A stretch of 64,000 nt of DNA from Protula sp. h YS-2021 (taxonomy: Eukaryota > Annelida > Polychaeta > Sabellida > Serpulidae): contig OX457026.1 of the NCBI GenBank assembly GCA_949752745.1, positions 41,269,894 to 41,333,893 on the forward strand, written 5' to 3'. Made by a program: the position numbers and the translations under genes. The notes beneath the pieces are model-generated. The model was not told the origin of the DNA and ran no database searches. It was given only the letters and a program-made list of their open reading frames with translations. Positions 11,601-23,600 of the stretch are shown piece by piece (the first letter of the stretch is position 1; each line of letters opens with the position of its first letter).

Positions 11601-14600
11601 CACGGACTTTGCAAACAACACCGGCGATCGTTGTTAAAAAATATTGACCAGCGAAGTGAGTCATTATCGCGAATAAAGTGAGGTATAAAACAAAGGAAGA
11701 ATGCTACAATATTTCTTATTTGAGAACATCCTGTCTAAGATTTTGTACCATACCAACTTTTTGTGAATACCCCGTTCCTTGTTGTAAATTTTACGACTGG
11801 GAAGTGTTAAGCAGTATGTCAGATACGAATTTGTGCAAATGTTGTGTTCTCGTATTATTTCAGTCTACAAAGGAACATGTGGGAGCTATGTATGGGATTG
11901 CCGCTGCTTATATGGTGTTAAAACAACCCCCTAGAGCAAGAAATCAACTTAAGCGAATCTCAAAAAATACGTGGAATATTGAGGTATGTTTTCGAGTTTT
12001 TTGCAGATTTAAGCTTTTATCTGTTGATGTGTGATTATTTGGGGGGTTTTCGGGGAAAGCCACGCGTTGTGTCCACTGCGAAGAATCGACACAATAGTGT
12101 TCCAGTGCCATTCAGCATCATCTTGAACGATTCCTGTCTGGAAATTTAAAGGGATTCTGATACCACAGTTTTAGTATTACGGACGAATATAAGACAGACA
12201 GCCGAGCAACATTTTGTTGAAATTGGTATATACGACATTTTGGAGAAATTCGCAGTTGTTGGTATGCTATATTATATGATTCATGTGGTTGTTTCTGAAA
12301 ATTACCAATTTGTTATGCCTGTTCACTGAATCTGTTTACGGGAAAAAGTTTCTCAATATTATAGTGTGGCACCATTGCTGGTTTAATCTCTGAACAACTC
12401 AGTAACGCACTTCTACCCCCTTTGAAAACTGGCATTCAGATTTCGATAAATACAGTTCAATGTAAATACAATTAAATAATCCAGTGACAGGCACAGGTAA
12501 TAAATAAAGATGACTATTAAATAGTCGTAAGGATATCAGTTGACTCGTAAAGATCTCAGGATTCAGATGACGTGTTTTTTTAGCTCTGAAGTGATTTATC
12601 GCTGGATAAATTATATAGCAAACATGAAAAAGATTACATCAAAGGATTAAATCGTGCGCTGTTGTTCTCGTACAATCAATAGTATCGTTGGCTTTCGTGG
12701 CCTGTGACTTTGACAAGGTCATCTGTTATTCACAAAACATCCTGGTTGAAACTGATTCCACTAGAAGGAGTAACCTGGATAAAGCGAGAGTAAATAAATC
12801 GGTGAACTTGGAAACAACATGATAATTATAAAACTCATCGTGGAAAAAGAACAAACGCTTTTGGTATGAATTTCTTAGGCCAATAGACCCAGATGAATTC
12901 CAAAGTGGATACTAAGTGTGTCCCCATCTGAAAACCTTCTAAAAGGAATTAGGCCATTTTTAACCACTCAGTGTTGCACTCTGTGATATGTATTTTTTTT
13001 TCGGTGCTACTAGTTTTTTTTATCCAGTATTACTTGTTTACCACTCAGTGCTGCTCATTATTCCTTCAGTGCTACTCCTTTTTCACTCAGTGCTACTCGG
13101 TTTTTACTCTCTGCTACTCAAGCATCAAAAGCACATCCTATCTGTATCATAAAGTGGCGATGCTGTCTCTGGCTTGGGTGCAGCTAATCCTTTTGTATGC
13201 CAGTGATGCCAGTCCTTTCGCTGTTTTTAATCCCTATGCAGCGATCAGTTATGTACACCCGTACACACTAAAACACACTCAGCGGATAATCCGGATTACG
13301 TCCTAGCATATATAAAGGTGAGTGTTTTTGACGAATTTAAGCACAATTAAAATGGATGTAAAGGTGTTTGAAGGTAATAAAAGGAAGTCGGAAAACTGGA
13401 TGCAGTGGCTTTATGTATACAAAGTGGAAAGAACTGAACTTGACGCCGTGGCATTTTTGCCCATTGACGACATGGTGGCAGGATTTGAGCTGTTACGTGC
13501 AAACACACCCCCAGGGTGCTGAACCTCTTACGGATTACTTCGCCCAGTCCTATGTAATCGGTAGATACCGCAGAGCCCAAGCTCCACGCGCGAATGATGA
13601 ACCAGCTCGGGTACGCATATACCGATTACCACCGCGATATCCATCGACAAAAAATGTGGAATGTGCATGATGCCACAGTAAATGACGAGCCATGCACCAA
13701 CAACCAGTGCGAAGGATTCAACAATCGCTTTTTCCACTTAGTGGGACACAACTATCCTATTTTCATCATTCATCAATACGATAAAGCGAGAAGATTGTGC
13801 AGTTCGAACAGCAATCCAGCATGATCTGCGCGGAGAACCACCCCCTCCCCCTACGAAGCGAACCCGAAAGACGTATGTGGCACTACAGAAACGGTTGAAA
13901 ACGCTCTGCATAGACCGTGCAGAAGACCGCAAGACCATTGCAGAATTTCTTCAGTGCGTTGTGCAATCGGGAGAATCAGGAAGCCGACGAGTGATTTTGG
14001 TGTCTATGAAATGGAATAGACTGTATAGTTCATAGCGGTTGAATGTTACGGACATGAGATTTTGTGTAGTATTGCTGAAATCGCGTACTTTTGTGTTTGG
14101 TAGCTTTTAATGAGTAGGTAAATGAAACCATATATTGAGTACTGGAAGAAATCGTACGGATCTGAAAATAAAGTTAGAATTTTAGAATGTATAGATATAA
14201 TAAAAATCTCAAAAAAAATGTGTTTTAATTTCCTTTAGTAAGAAATGGGGGCAAAATACTAAAAACATCACCGGCACCGTCGATTTACGCAACGTACAGA
14301 CAGATCGACAAAAACATGGGCGGACAAGTGAAACAGAACTTAGCTGACATTAATCAAGCAAGGCGTGATAAAATTCGTTGTAATTTTAACCCCACAACAT
14401 CTCTTAGTGCCATTTTGTAACAGGCCATTTTTGAGTCGGGCCATTTTAGGTCGTGCCATTTTGTCCCCCTTGCATTTTTTGGTCCGGGCCATTTTGGATG
14501 GGGCCATTTTGTCCCCGTGCACTTTTTCGGGCCATTTTGGTCCGGGCCATTTTGGGCGATTACCGTCGTTGTAGCAAGACCACTCTCTTTTCCCATAGTA

Positions 14601-17600
14601 TGATAAATATGTCGATAAAACAAGAACGAAAGAGCAGGCGAAGGAAAAACGACAGTGGGAAACCAGTCTTGTAAACACGGAGAGAATGTGACTGCGGGTA
14701 TAGCTCAGCTCAGCCTGGTACGGATAAAATGGTAACAGAAAAACGTTACATATTCATAGCTTTCCTTTAATTAAAAGCCTGCGAACTCCGTCAAAGCAGT
14801 TTGCTCATTAGTTTTTGTTTTTCTTTTCCTTATTACTTGTTTTCGTGCTGATAACTTTTTCATACGTGCTTTGTTTCAGGATGCGGATGATTTGGAAAAA
14901 AGCTGGCTGTTGCTTGCAGATATCTATATACAGTCGGCCAAGTATGATATGGCCACGGAACTTCTGCAAAAATGTATACAGTATAATAAGGTAATTAATT
15001 TATATTTACCGTTAGTTTAGCATAATTTTTGTATTATGCGGTCTTAAGCTGTGGCCATGATAATAACTTTTAAGAAAAAAATCACACAGTTTAGAAATAG
15101 TAACAAAAATTGCAAAGCCCGAAATATTCTCTCGCCTGTTCCTCAGTTTCACTGAGTACAAATCATGAGTCTGCCAGTACGTGAGACAGAACCCGTTCAC
15201 CTCCCCTCTCGCTGCCCCCCCCCCCCCCCCGCCTACCTCCGTTGTGGAGTGGTGAAAACTTCCTATCAATGTCCTCAAATGATCACTCGCTCAGAAGGTA
15301 ATGGAATAATGGAAGGGGCTTAAACGAGACTTACTTGGAACATTTGCAATAAATCTGAGACCTTCAAAGCATGTTATTAATATCAATGCAGATTTGTGTA
15401 TTAGACGTTTAGCTTTGCAACATTATCTGCTGCAAAATTAAAGGTGCCGTTTAGTAACCAGTAGTTTTAATTGTTTGGTTATGAAATGGCGCCGACGTTT
15501 CACCACCCAAAATGACACCTTAGCGGTTTCGAAACAACGATCTTACTGTTTTACAACTTCTTGATCTATGATTATGTTATTGATCTTGAATTGTATTAAT
15601 TTAATATTCAGTTATTTACGGGTTGAAAATGATTGCGATTCTTCTTTTTTTTTTTTTTTTTGTAGAAACAAAATAATAATAAATGTTATGCCTTCCGAAA
15701 ACGTTTAGCGATTTAGCGGGTAGCTTAGTTGGTAGAGCGTAGATCTAGGTTGAAAAGCCGGTGCGGGTTCGAATCCTGCTTGTGCCTATTAGCTGTACAC
15801 TCAATTATGATCCCCCTAGGGATTCAAACTGGAATGGCCCATTTCAGTATAATGTGGCAGGGTGGTCCTGATATAGCGCTGAGATCGCTGAAAGGGACTT
15901 AAAACACCAATAAACCAAAACTAACCAAACCAACCTCATTTCCGACCCCGTCCTTGTAAATTCGATCCTGTATTGATGTTGTGTTTGATAGCATGAATAA
16001 AATACATCTGTTGTAGGCGTGCTGCAAAGCGTATGAATATCTTGGCTATATAATGGAGAAAGAGCAGTCCTTTAAAGATGCGTCGAAAAATTACGAGTTA
16101 GCTTGGAAATTCGGCAACAAAAGTAATCCCGCCATAGGTAATATCTTGTTTGTATTTATGTCATAATGCTGACGTCTTATTTCATAAAGCGAGTTTTTAG
16201 CAGTAAAAATGCAATTTGCATTTTCAACTTTCAGACATGAATATTTTCATTGCAGTTCATTCTGGCCAATCAAAGCAAGGGATTCTATGTTGTGAAGTCA
16301 TTTCCTTTCTGCACCACCGAGTCGGGCTGGTGGGTTGGAAGTGGGGAACGCTCTTAAAAACTCATTATACCTTATAAAACGTCAGTTTTACTTAGTAAAA
16401 GCTTCGTATTCGCTCATCTTCACTTTTATGTGACATTAGAGCTGTATGCCTGCCAGTCTGAGAAAAAAAGTCGCGAATTTATACATTTACACATGAAAGA
16501 TTCGTTACTGGGGCAACAGTGCGGTAAGCTCTAGTCAGGAGCACATAACTAAGTTCCACTTCTTTTTCATGTCCAAAAGATACATGGAATTGGGAGAGCA
16601 CTGTCGAACCTTTGGACAGAAGAACAAGATTTTTCTCTTAACAATGGTGTCTGACCACAAAAGGCCGACCTCCCACTTTATTTAAGCCCCACTTGCGGCT
16701 TTCGAGAATCTATGGCAATAACCGTTGATTGTTTCAATACTCTCACAAAACGACCGTGAATCAAGTTATTCACGCAACTAAAATTTAAGCACCTACAGCG
16801 CAATGACCCTATGGGGTTCACATAAAAACTCTGGTGAAAGTGTTCAGAAATTAAATGTTGTTTTTTTATTAAAACCAGCTTTCGATAAAAATGATCATAC
16901 TATGAAAACAAAAGTTTTCGTTCCAGTCAGAATAGTTCCAACCCACTATCTACCAATCGGAGTAGAGGAATACTCATTCAACACCCTATTATTTAAAATA
17001 AGAATCTTTGCAGCGTTTAAGAAATTACTTTTTAGCCCAGCTTACGTTACACGTAAGCTGGGGTATTCCTATCGGTTTGCGGTGGCGTCCGTTAGTTAGT
17101 TAGTTAGTTGTTTATTTAGTAAACTTTGTTTCAAAATGCATCTCCTCCTACAATTTTGATCCGATGTCGTTTATTTTTGGTGTGAGGCATCCCTAAGGGG
17201 TCGTGCATACGGCTTGTGCTTTTCTAGTCGATCGGTTGATTTTTGAATTTTTGGCGAATTTTTAAAGAAAAAAATTTAAAATGTATCTCCTCCTACATTT
17301 TTGACCCGATGTCATTTATTTTTGATATGAGGCACGCCTAAAATGTCTTGCATACGGCTTGTGCTTTTATAGTCGATCGGACAATTTTTGGGTTTTGGGG
17401 GAATTTTTAAAGCAAAAATTTCGAAAATAGTTCAAAATGCATCTACTCCTACAATTTTGAATCGATGTCATTTATTTTTGGGGTCGTGCATACGGCCTGT
17501 GCTTTCTTAGTCGATCGGGTGATTTTTTAATTTTTGGCGAATTTTTGAAGAAAAAAATTTAAAATGTATCTCCTACATTTTTGATCCGATGTCATTTTTT

Positions 17601-20600
17601 TTTTTTTTTTTTGGTATGAGGCACCCTATAGGGTCGTGCATACGGCTTGTGCATTTTAGTTGATCGGACAATTTGTATTTTTAGGGAGTTTTTGAAGAAA
17701 AAACCTTCAAAATGCATTTTACCCTACAATTTTGAACCGATTTCTTCTTTTTTTTTTTTTTTTTTTTTGGTATGAGGCATCCCTAGATGGGTCGGGCATA
17801 CGGCTTGTGCTATTTGACTCGACTTGGGAATTTTTGATTTCGGGGGAATTTTTGATGAAATACCTCAAAATGCATCTTCTCCTACAGTTTTGATCAGACA
17901 TCAGTTATTTGGGGGCTGAGGCATGCTTAGGGTGTCGTGAATACGGCGTGTGCTTTTCGAGTCGATCAGGGAATTTTGGGGGAATTTTTGAAGAAAAAAA
18001 TTCAAAATGCATTTCCTCGTACAGTTTGTATCAGATTTCGTTTATTTTTGATATGAGTCGTCTCCAGGGGGTCATGCGTACGGCTTGTGTTTTTTGAGTG
18101 AATTGGAAAAGTTTTCGAAGATTTTGAGAAAAAAAATTAAATGAATCTCCTCCTACAGCGCATAAACGCAAGTTAAATGTACATTCGCAGTAGTCCAAAT
18201 TAAGCACTGCGCATCGATGCAAGTTAAACAAAATGCGCATTGGTCCGAAATGTGAACCGCGAATCGACGGAAGATACATAGACATGCGAACTGGTCCAAA
18301 ATAAGCACCGCGCATCAACGCAAGTTAAATAAACATGCGCACTGGTCCGAAAAAAGAACTACGCATCGACGCAAGTTGAATAGACATGCGCAGTGGTCCG
18401 AAATGCGAACCGCATATCGAGGCAAGTTAAATAAAAATGCGCACTGGTCCGAAATGCGAACCGCGCATCAACGCAAGTTAAATAAATATGCGCACTGGTC
18501 CGAAAAAAGAACAGCGCATCAACGTAACCAAAAGAAACATGCGCACTGGTCTGAAATGAGAACCACGCATCAACACAAGGTAAATAAACATGGGCAATGG
18601 CCCGAAATGCGAACCGCGCATCGACGGAAGTTAAATAAACATGCTATCCGGTCCAAAATAAGCACCACACATCAACGCAAGTTAAACAAACATGCGCACT
18701 TGTCGCAAGTTGAATAGACATGTGCAGTAGTCTGAAATGAGAACCGCGCATCAACGCAAGCTAAATAAACATTTGCACTGGCCCATAATAAGTACTGAGC
18801 ACCAACACAAGTTAAATAAATATGCGCATTGGTCCAAAATGCGAACCACGCATCAACACAAGTTAAATAAACATGCGCACTATTGGAAAATGCGAACCGC
18901 TCATCAACGCAAGCTAAATAACAAACACACTGGTCAGAAATGGGAACCGAGCTTTAACGCAAGTTAAAAAAACATGCGCACTGGTTCGAAATGGGAACTG
19001 CGCATTAACGCAACTTGAATAACATGCGCACTATTCAAAATAAGAACTGCGCATCAACGCAACTTGAATAAACATGCGCACTTGTCCAGAATAAGAACCG
19101 CGCATCAACTCAGTTAAAGAAATATGTGCATTGGCCTGAAATAAGAATCGCACATCGACGCATGTTAAGTAAACATGCGCAGTGGTTCGAAATGCGAACC
19201 ACGCTCCAACGCAAGTTGAATAAACATTTGCACTGGTCCAAAATAAGCACCGCGCATCAACGCAGGTTAAATAAACATGCGCACTGGTCCGAAATTCGAA
19301 CCGCGCATCAACGCAAGTTAAATAAACATGCGCAGTGGTTCGAAATGCGAGCCACGCGCCAACGCAAGTTAAATAAACATTTGCACTGGTCCAAAATAAG
19401 CACCGCGCATCAACGCAAGTTAAATAAACATGCGCACTGATCCGAAATTCGAACCGCACATCAACGCAAGTTAAATAAACATGCGCAATGGTCCGAAATT
19501 CGAACTGCTCATCAACGCAAGTTGAATAAACATGCGCACTGGTCCAAAATGCAAACCGCGCACCAACGCAAGTTAAATAAACATATGCACACGTCCAAAA
19601 TAAGCACCGTGCATCAACGTAAGTTAAATAAACATGCAAACTGGTCCGAAATGCGAACCGCGCATCAAGGCAACCTAAGGAAACTTGTGCACTTGTCCAA
19701 AATAAGTACCGCTCATCATCGCAAGTAAAATAAACATGCGCATTGGTCTGGAATAAGAACCGCACATCGACGCAAGTTAAATAAACAAGACCACTGATCC
19801 GAAATAAGAACCGCACATCAACACAAGGCAAATAAACATGCGCACTAATCCGAAATAAGAACCGCACATCAACACAAGGTAAATAAACATGCGCATTGAT
19901 CCGAAATAAGAACCGCACATCAACACAAGGTAAAAAAACATGGGCGCTGGTCCGAAATGCGAACCGCACATCAACGCAAGTTAAATAAACATGTGCACTG
20001 TTCCAGAATGAGACCCGCACATCAACGCAAATTAAATAAACCTGCGAACTTGTCTGAATAAGAACTGCGCATCGAGGCAAGTTACATAAATATGCGCACT
20101 GGTCCGAAATGGGAGCGTTGTTTGAAGGTATCTGTATCAGACTATCCAGTCTACCAGAGATACAAAAATGTGTTTCCCATTTTTCTGGGAAAGAAATCTT
20201 TGTATGCATTTATCGGTCTATGTTCTGGTCCGGTGCTAAATTAATTATTGAGCTAGCTCTTTGCCGTCTATCTTTTGAAGCCCAATTTTTCAGGGAAATT
20301 CCCTTCCTCATGCACGCTGGAATTGGTTTTATTGCTTTTCGTAAGCTGGGACTTTGTCCTTGGACAAACTTGTATTTTTGTCTGAGCAGTTTATGGTAGT
20401 CGTCGTTAGTTATTCTACATTTTTATGAGCTTCAATCGCTTACTTAAGCTATTTTTCACATATAACCAACAGTTTTCAATAATATTAGCATCAGGAGACT
20501 GAGCAGGCCAAAGAAGTCCGGGTATAGCGCTTCCGTATTTATAATTTTGAACTGATCTTAAGCGATGAACTGGTGTCGTCCTGAAAAATAAAAGTTATTT

Positions 20601-23600
20601 TCTGGGAAATGCCGAGCAAGGACAGGCCAAAGGGTATTGACAATCATTTCTATATATTTTTCTGAATTTATATTTCCATTAACAACAGCAAGAGTACCGA
20701 CACCGTGCCTCGGTGGCCTAGTGGTTAGAGTGTCCCCTTCGCGATTGGAAGATCGTGGGTTCAAATCCCGGTCGGGTCATACCTAAGACTTTTAAATTGG
20801 GACTGCTCCTTGCTACCCTGTGAGACACTCCACATGTAAGGGTTAGAAGGAGGGCTGGAATGCCCCATTTCAGTATAATGTGGCAGATCCCTCATACCAG
20901 TTGAAAGGGATCTAAAGAACAATACAATACAATGCAATACCGTGCCAAGAAATACACCCCCAAATAATGATATTCATCCTTGATTTGAAGCCTTCGCACA
21001 AATAGGACGGCATCCATTCTTCACAAGGCTTTCTCCAAACGTAAACTCTATTATTTTCACCAATAACTACTTTACATTCATCACAGAATATCACTTTTCT
21101 CCACTGTCCGTGGATTGTCCAATATCGTTTTCCCCTGGCCCAGGATAAACGCTTTTTTTTATTCAAGTTTGTATTGTTTGTGTAGATAAACGAAGGCGAC
21201 TACTTTGGTTAAATTCACTGGCAATTTCTCCAACTAGGGGCGGTCTATTTGTTTTCACCAGCCTTAATAATTTTCGTTCACCTCTGATATCATGTTTTTT
21301 CTTCCTTCCAGTTCTTTTCTTATTTTCTGTATTTTCCTCTTTGTTTAAACCTTTTTAACACTGCATACACTGGGCACCTATTTAATTTTAAATCTTTCGC
21401 AATTTTTGAGCACTTTCTAAATCGAAATATTTCATGATAATTATTTCTTTAACCTGTGTTGTTAAATCTTTTGATTTCCACATAGCACTAAAAAGGGCAA
21501 TAAAAATGATATTCTACTTACAAAAATAACAAAATTATGTCACGATGCATTCGAAATTACGCTATAATACATGTATCGTAACAGTAACCATCTGGGTTTC
21601 AACATGTTCGCATGCAAACCATCTATCGTCCATAAAAATATACTCAGAGTCAATGGAAACTTTTAGGTAAATGTTTTGTTTTTTCTTCAAATAAAAAATA
21701 TTTTTTTATATTTTATCATTTGGTGAACTTTCTACACCCAGTTCTTTTCATAGTTGATTATGACACAAAAACAGTGGGATACTGTGTTATTCACAGAGGA
21801 GTCGAGATTTTATGTGGATCGCCCTGATGGCCGCGAACGTGTGTGGCGTCGCCGCGGTGAAAGATACGCAAATTGTTGCGTGGGTGAAGCTGGCCGCTGG
21901 GGTGGAGACAGTGTTATGGTTTGGGCCGGCATATCTGTTCGCCATAGAACCCCATTAGTTTTGAAAGAGGGCAATTTGACTGCACAACGTTACGTGGATG
22001 AGATAGTGGAAAGTCACGTTGTGCCGTTCTTGAAAGAACATCCGGATATTACGGTTTTGCAGCAAGACAATGCGCGGCCACACAGTGCCTACGTCACTCG
22101 CGATGTGTTACACGCAGAAGGTATTGATGTCCTTCCGTGGCCTGCTTTTTCACCCGACTTAAGCCGAATCGAACACCTTTGGGATCAGCTTGGTCGAATG
22201 ATTAAAAACAGGGATAATCCTCCCTTAAACAGGAACCAACTGTTTCAAGCGCTTCAAGAAGAATGGCAGAATATTCCACAAGAGCGAATTTGAGGGCTAA
22301 TTCGGAGTATGCGCCGACGTTGCCAAGCTTGTCTGGACGCCAGAGGTGGACATACTCGTTATTAAACTGTGCAAACTTCCATTTAGTGAGTGGTGTTTTG
22401 TTTCATTAACAAATGAAACCATAATTCAAAATGTAGCCGGGTTTTGTCATTTTCTGTTTCCAGGTATGTCATAGATTCTATGGTCTAAATTACAAAAGGA
22501 AGCTTTAAACACAACCGGAAAAAAATTCAACTGAAAGTTTTCATTGACGCTAAGTATGTATAGGTGCGTTATGGACGCAATGTTTGTTTACAATAATATG
22601 GGACACGGCTGTACATCTAGTAATCATACAGACAAAACCCAAATTGCTAAAGCGAGTGGTTAGCAAAAGAAGTAGTTTAATGGAGGAGCACAAAAGAAAA
22701 TATTCGCTCAGAGTTCTTACATTAAATCGACGCCTGGGGGCAGAGTGACAGCAAAATCCATTTGGTGATAAAGCGACCGCCTTCCAGACCGAGATAGAAT
22801 ATACTGCGGTAAAATTTATAACGACCACCTTAAAAATCTGGATAAAAAGTAAAGCAGAAACTGTTTGGAGTGGGCACCTTTCAGATTCAGATAAAAAGAC
22901 ATGCATTAAAACCTGCCTTTCTTGACCACCTTTCACACCTGGATAGAAAAGTACGGACAGTATAACTGCTTTGGTGACCAGTTTCCAGACCCAGATAAAA
23001 AGGACATGCTGTAAAACCTGTTGTAGCGACCATCTTCCCGACTCGGATAAAAAACCTCTCTTAATGACCACCTTCCAGACCCAAAAAAGACGTACAGCAA
23101 AGCCTGTTCGCAGGCACCACCATCCGGAGAAAAATTGAAAATGGTTATTTGAAAATTTATGGGTTTAGTCGGGGAGAAATTTGTTTTTGTTTACAAAAAA
23201 CAAGAAACCAAATAGGTGTCGATTGAAAATATAACATAAACCTGTACTCATATGTTTTGTGTGCACTACCTGCTGTAGTACACGTATTGATAAGATTTTG
23301 TGTAAATTTCCCGTAGGTGTTCCTGTCTTAAAAAATTACTTTTTTTGGCGGTTCGCCAAAAATTGCTCAATTGGCGGCATGTTGACATTTTTGGTTAACC
23401 ATTTTTTTCAAGATGCCTTTTCTCCACCATTTTGATCTGATCCCTTTCACATTTTTATGAATATTCTCCATGTGGTCTTCATTTGAAAAATTACTTTTTT
23501 CCGCGATTCGTCAAAAAATAGATAAATAGTACTATTTTGACATTTTTGGTAGCAAGGTTTTAGGTTTTCCAAAAGAGTTCAAATAGAGTTTGCAAATTGT

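Larger units (their letters stand above)
17036..20383 (+). mobile_element. Composite tandem-repeat element, family 1, copy 1
   Basis: The order is a hairpin (17036-17062), a GTTA-rich leader, about eight ~130-160-bp repeats (17133-18165), about 38 units of a 51-bp repeat (18166-20112), and a unique right flank ending at about 20383. The same hairpin, leader, two repeat blocks and right flank recur in the same order at 40278-42040, so this is one mobile unit. The right flank holds CGTAAGCTGGG (20340-20350), identical to the right arm of the left hairpin. Tandem-repeat-bearing non-autonomous elements with such ends are known in bivalves (pearl-like, helentron-related); assignment to that class is inference. 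No transposase is encoded. Confidence 0.7.

Noticed and set aside
15712..15786. A functional tRNA gene
   Set aside because: A and B boxes are good, but the anticodon arm and acceptor stem do not fold, and the sequence continues into a SINE body.
18166..20112. CRISPR-like look of regular 51-bp repeats
   Set aside because: There are no unique spacers, the whole unit repeats, and the DNA is animal.
19031..20209. A 392-codon minus-strand frame that could be called a repeat protein gene
   Set aside because: Most of it consists of the 51-bp satellite read in a 3n frame; the other strand is open too, units carry stops elsewhere, and no domain or start context supports a gene.
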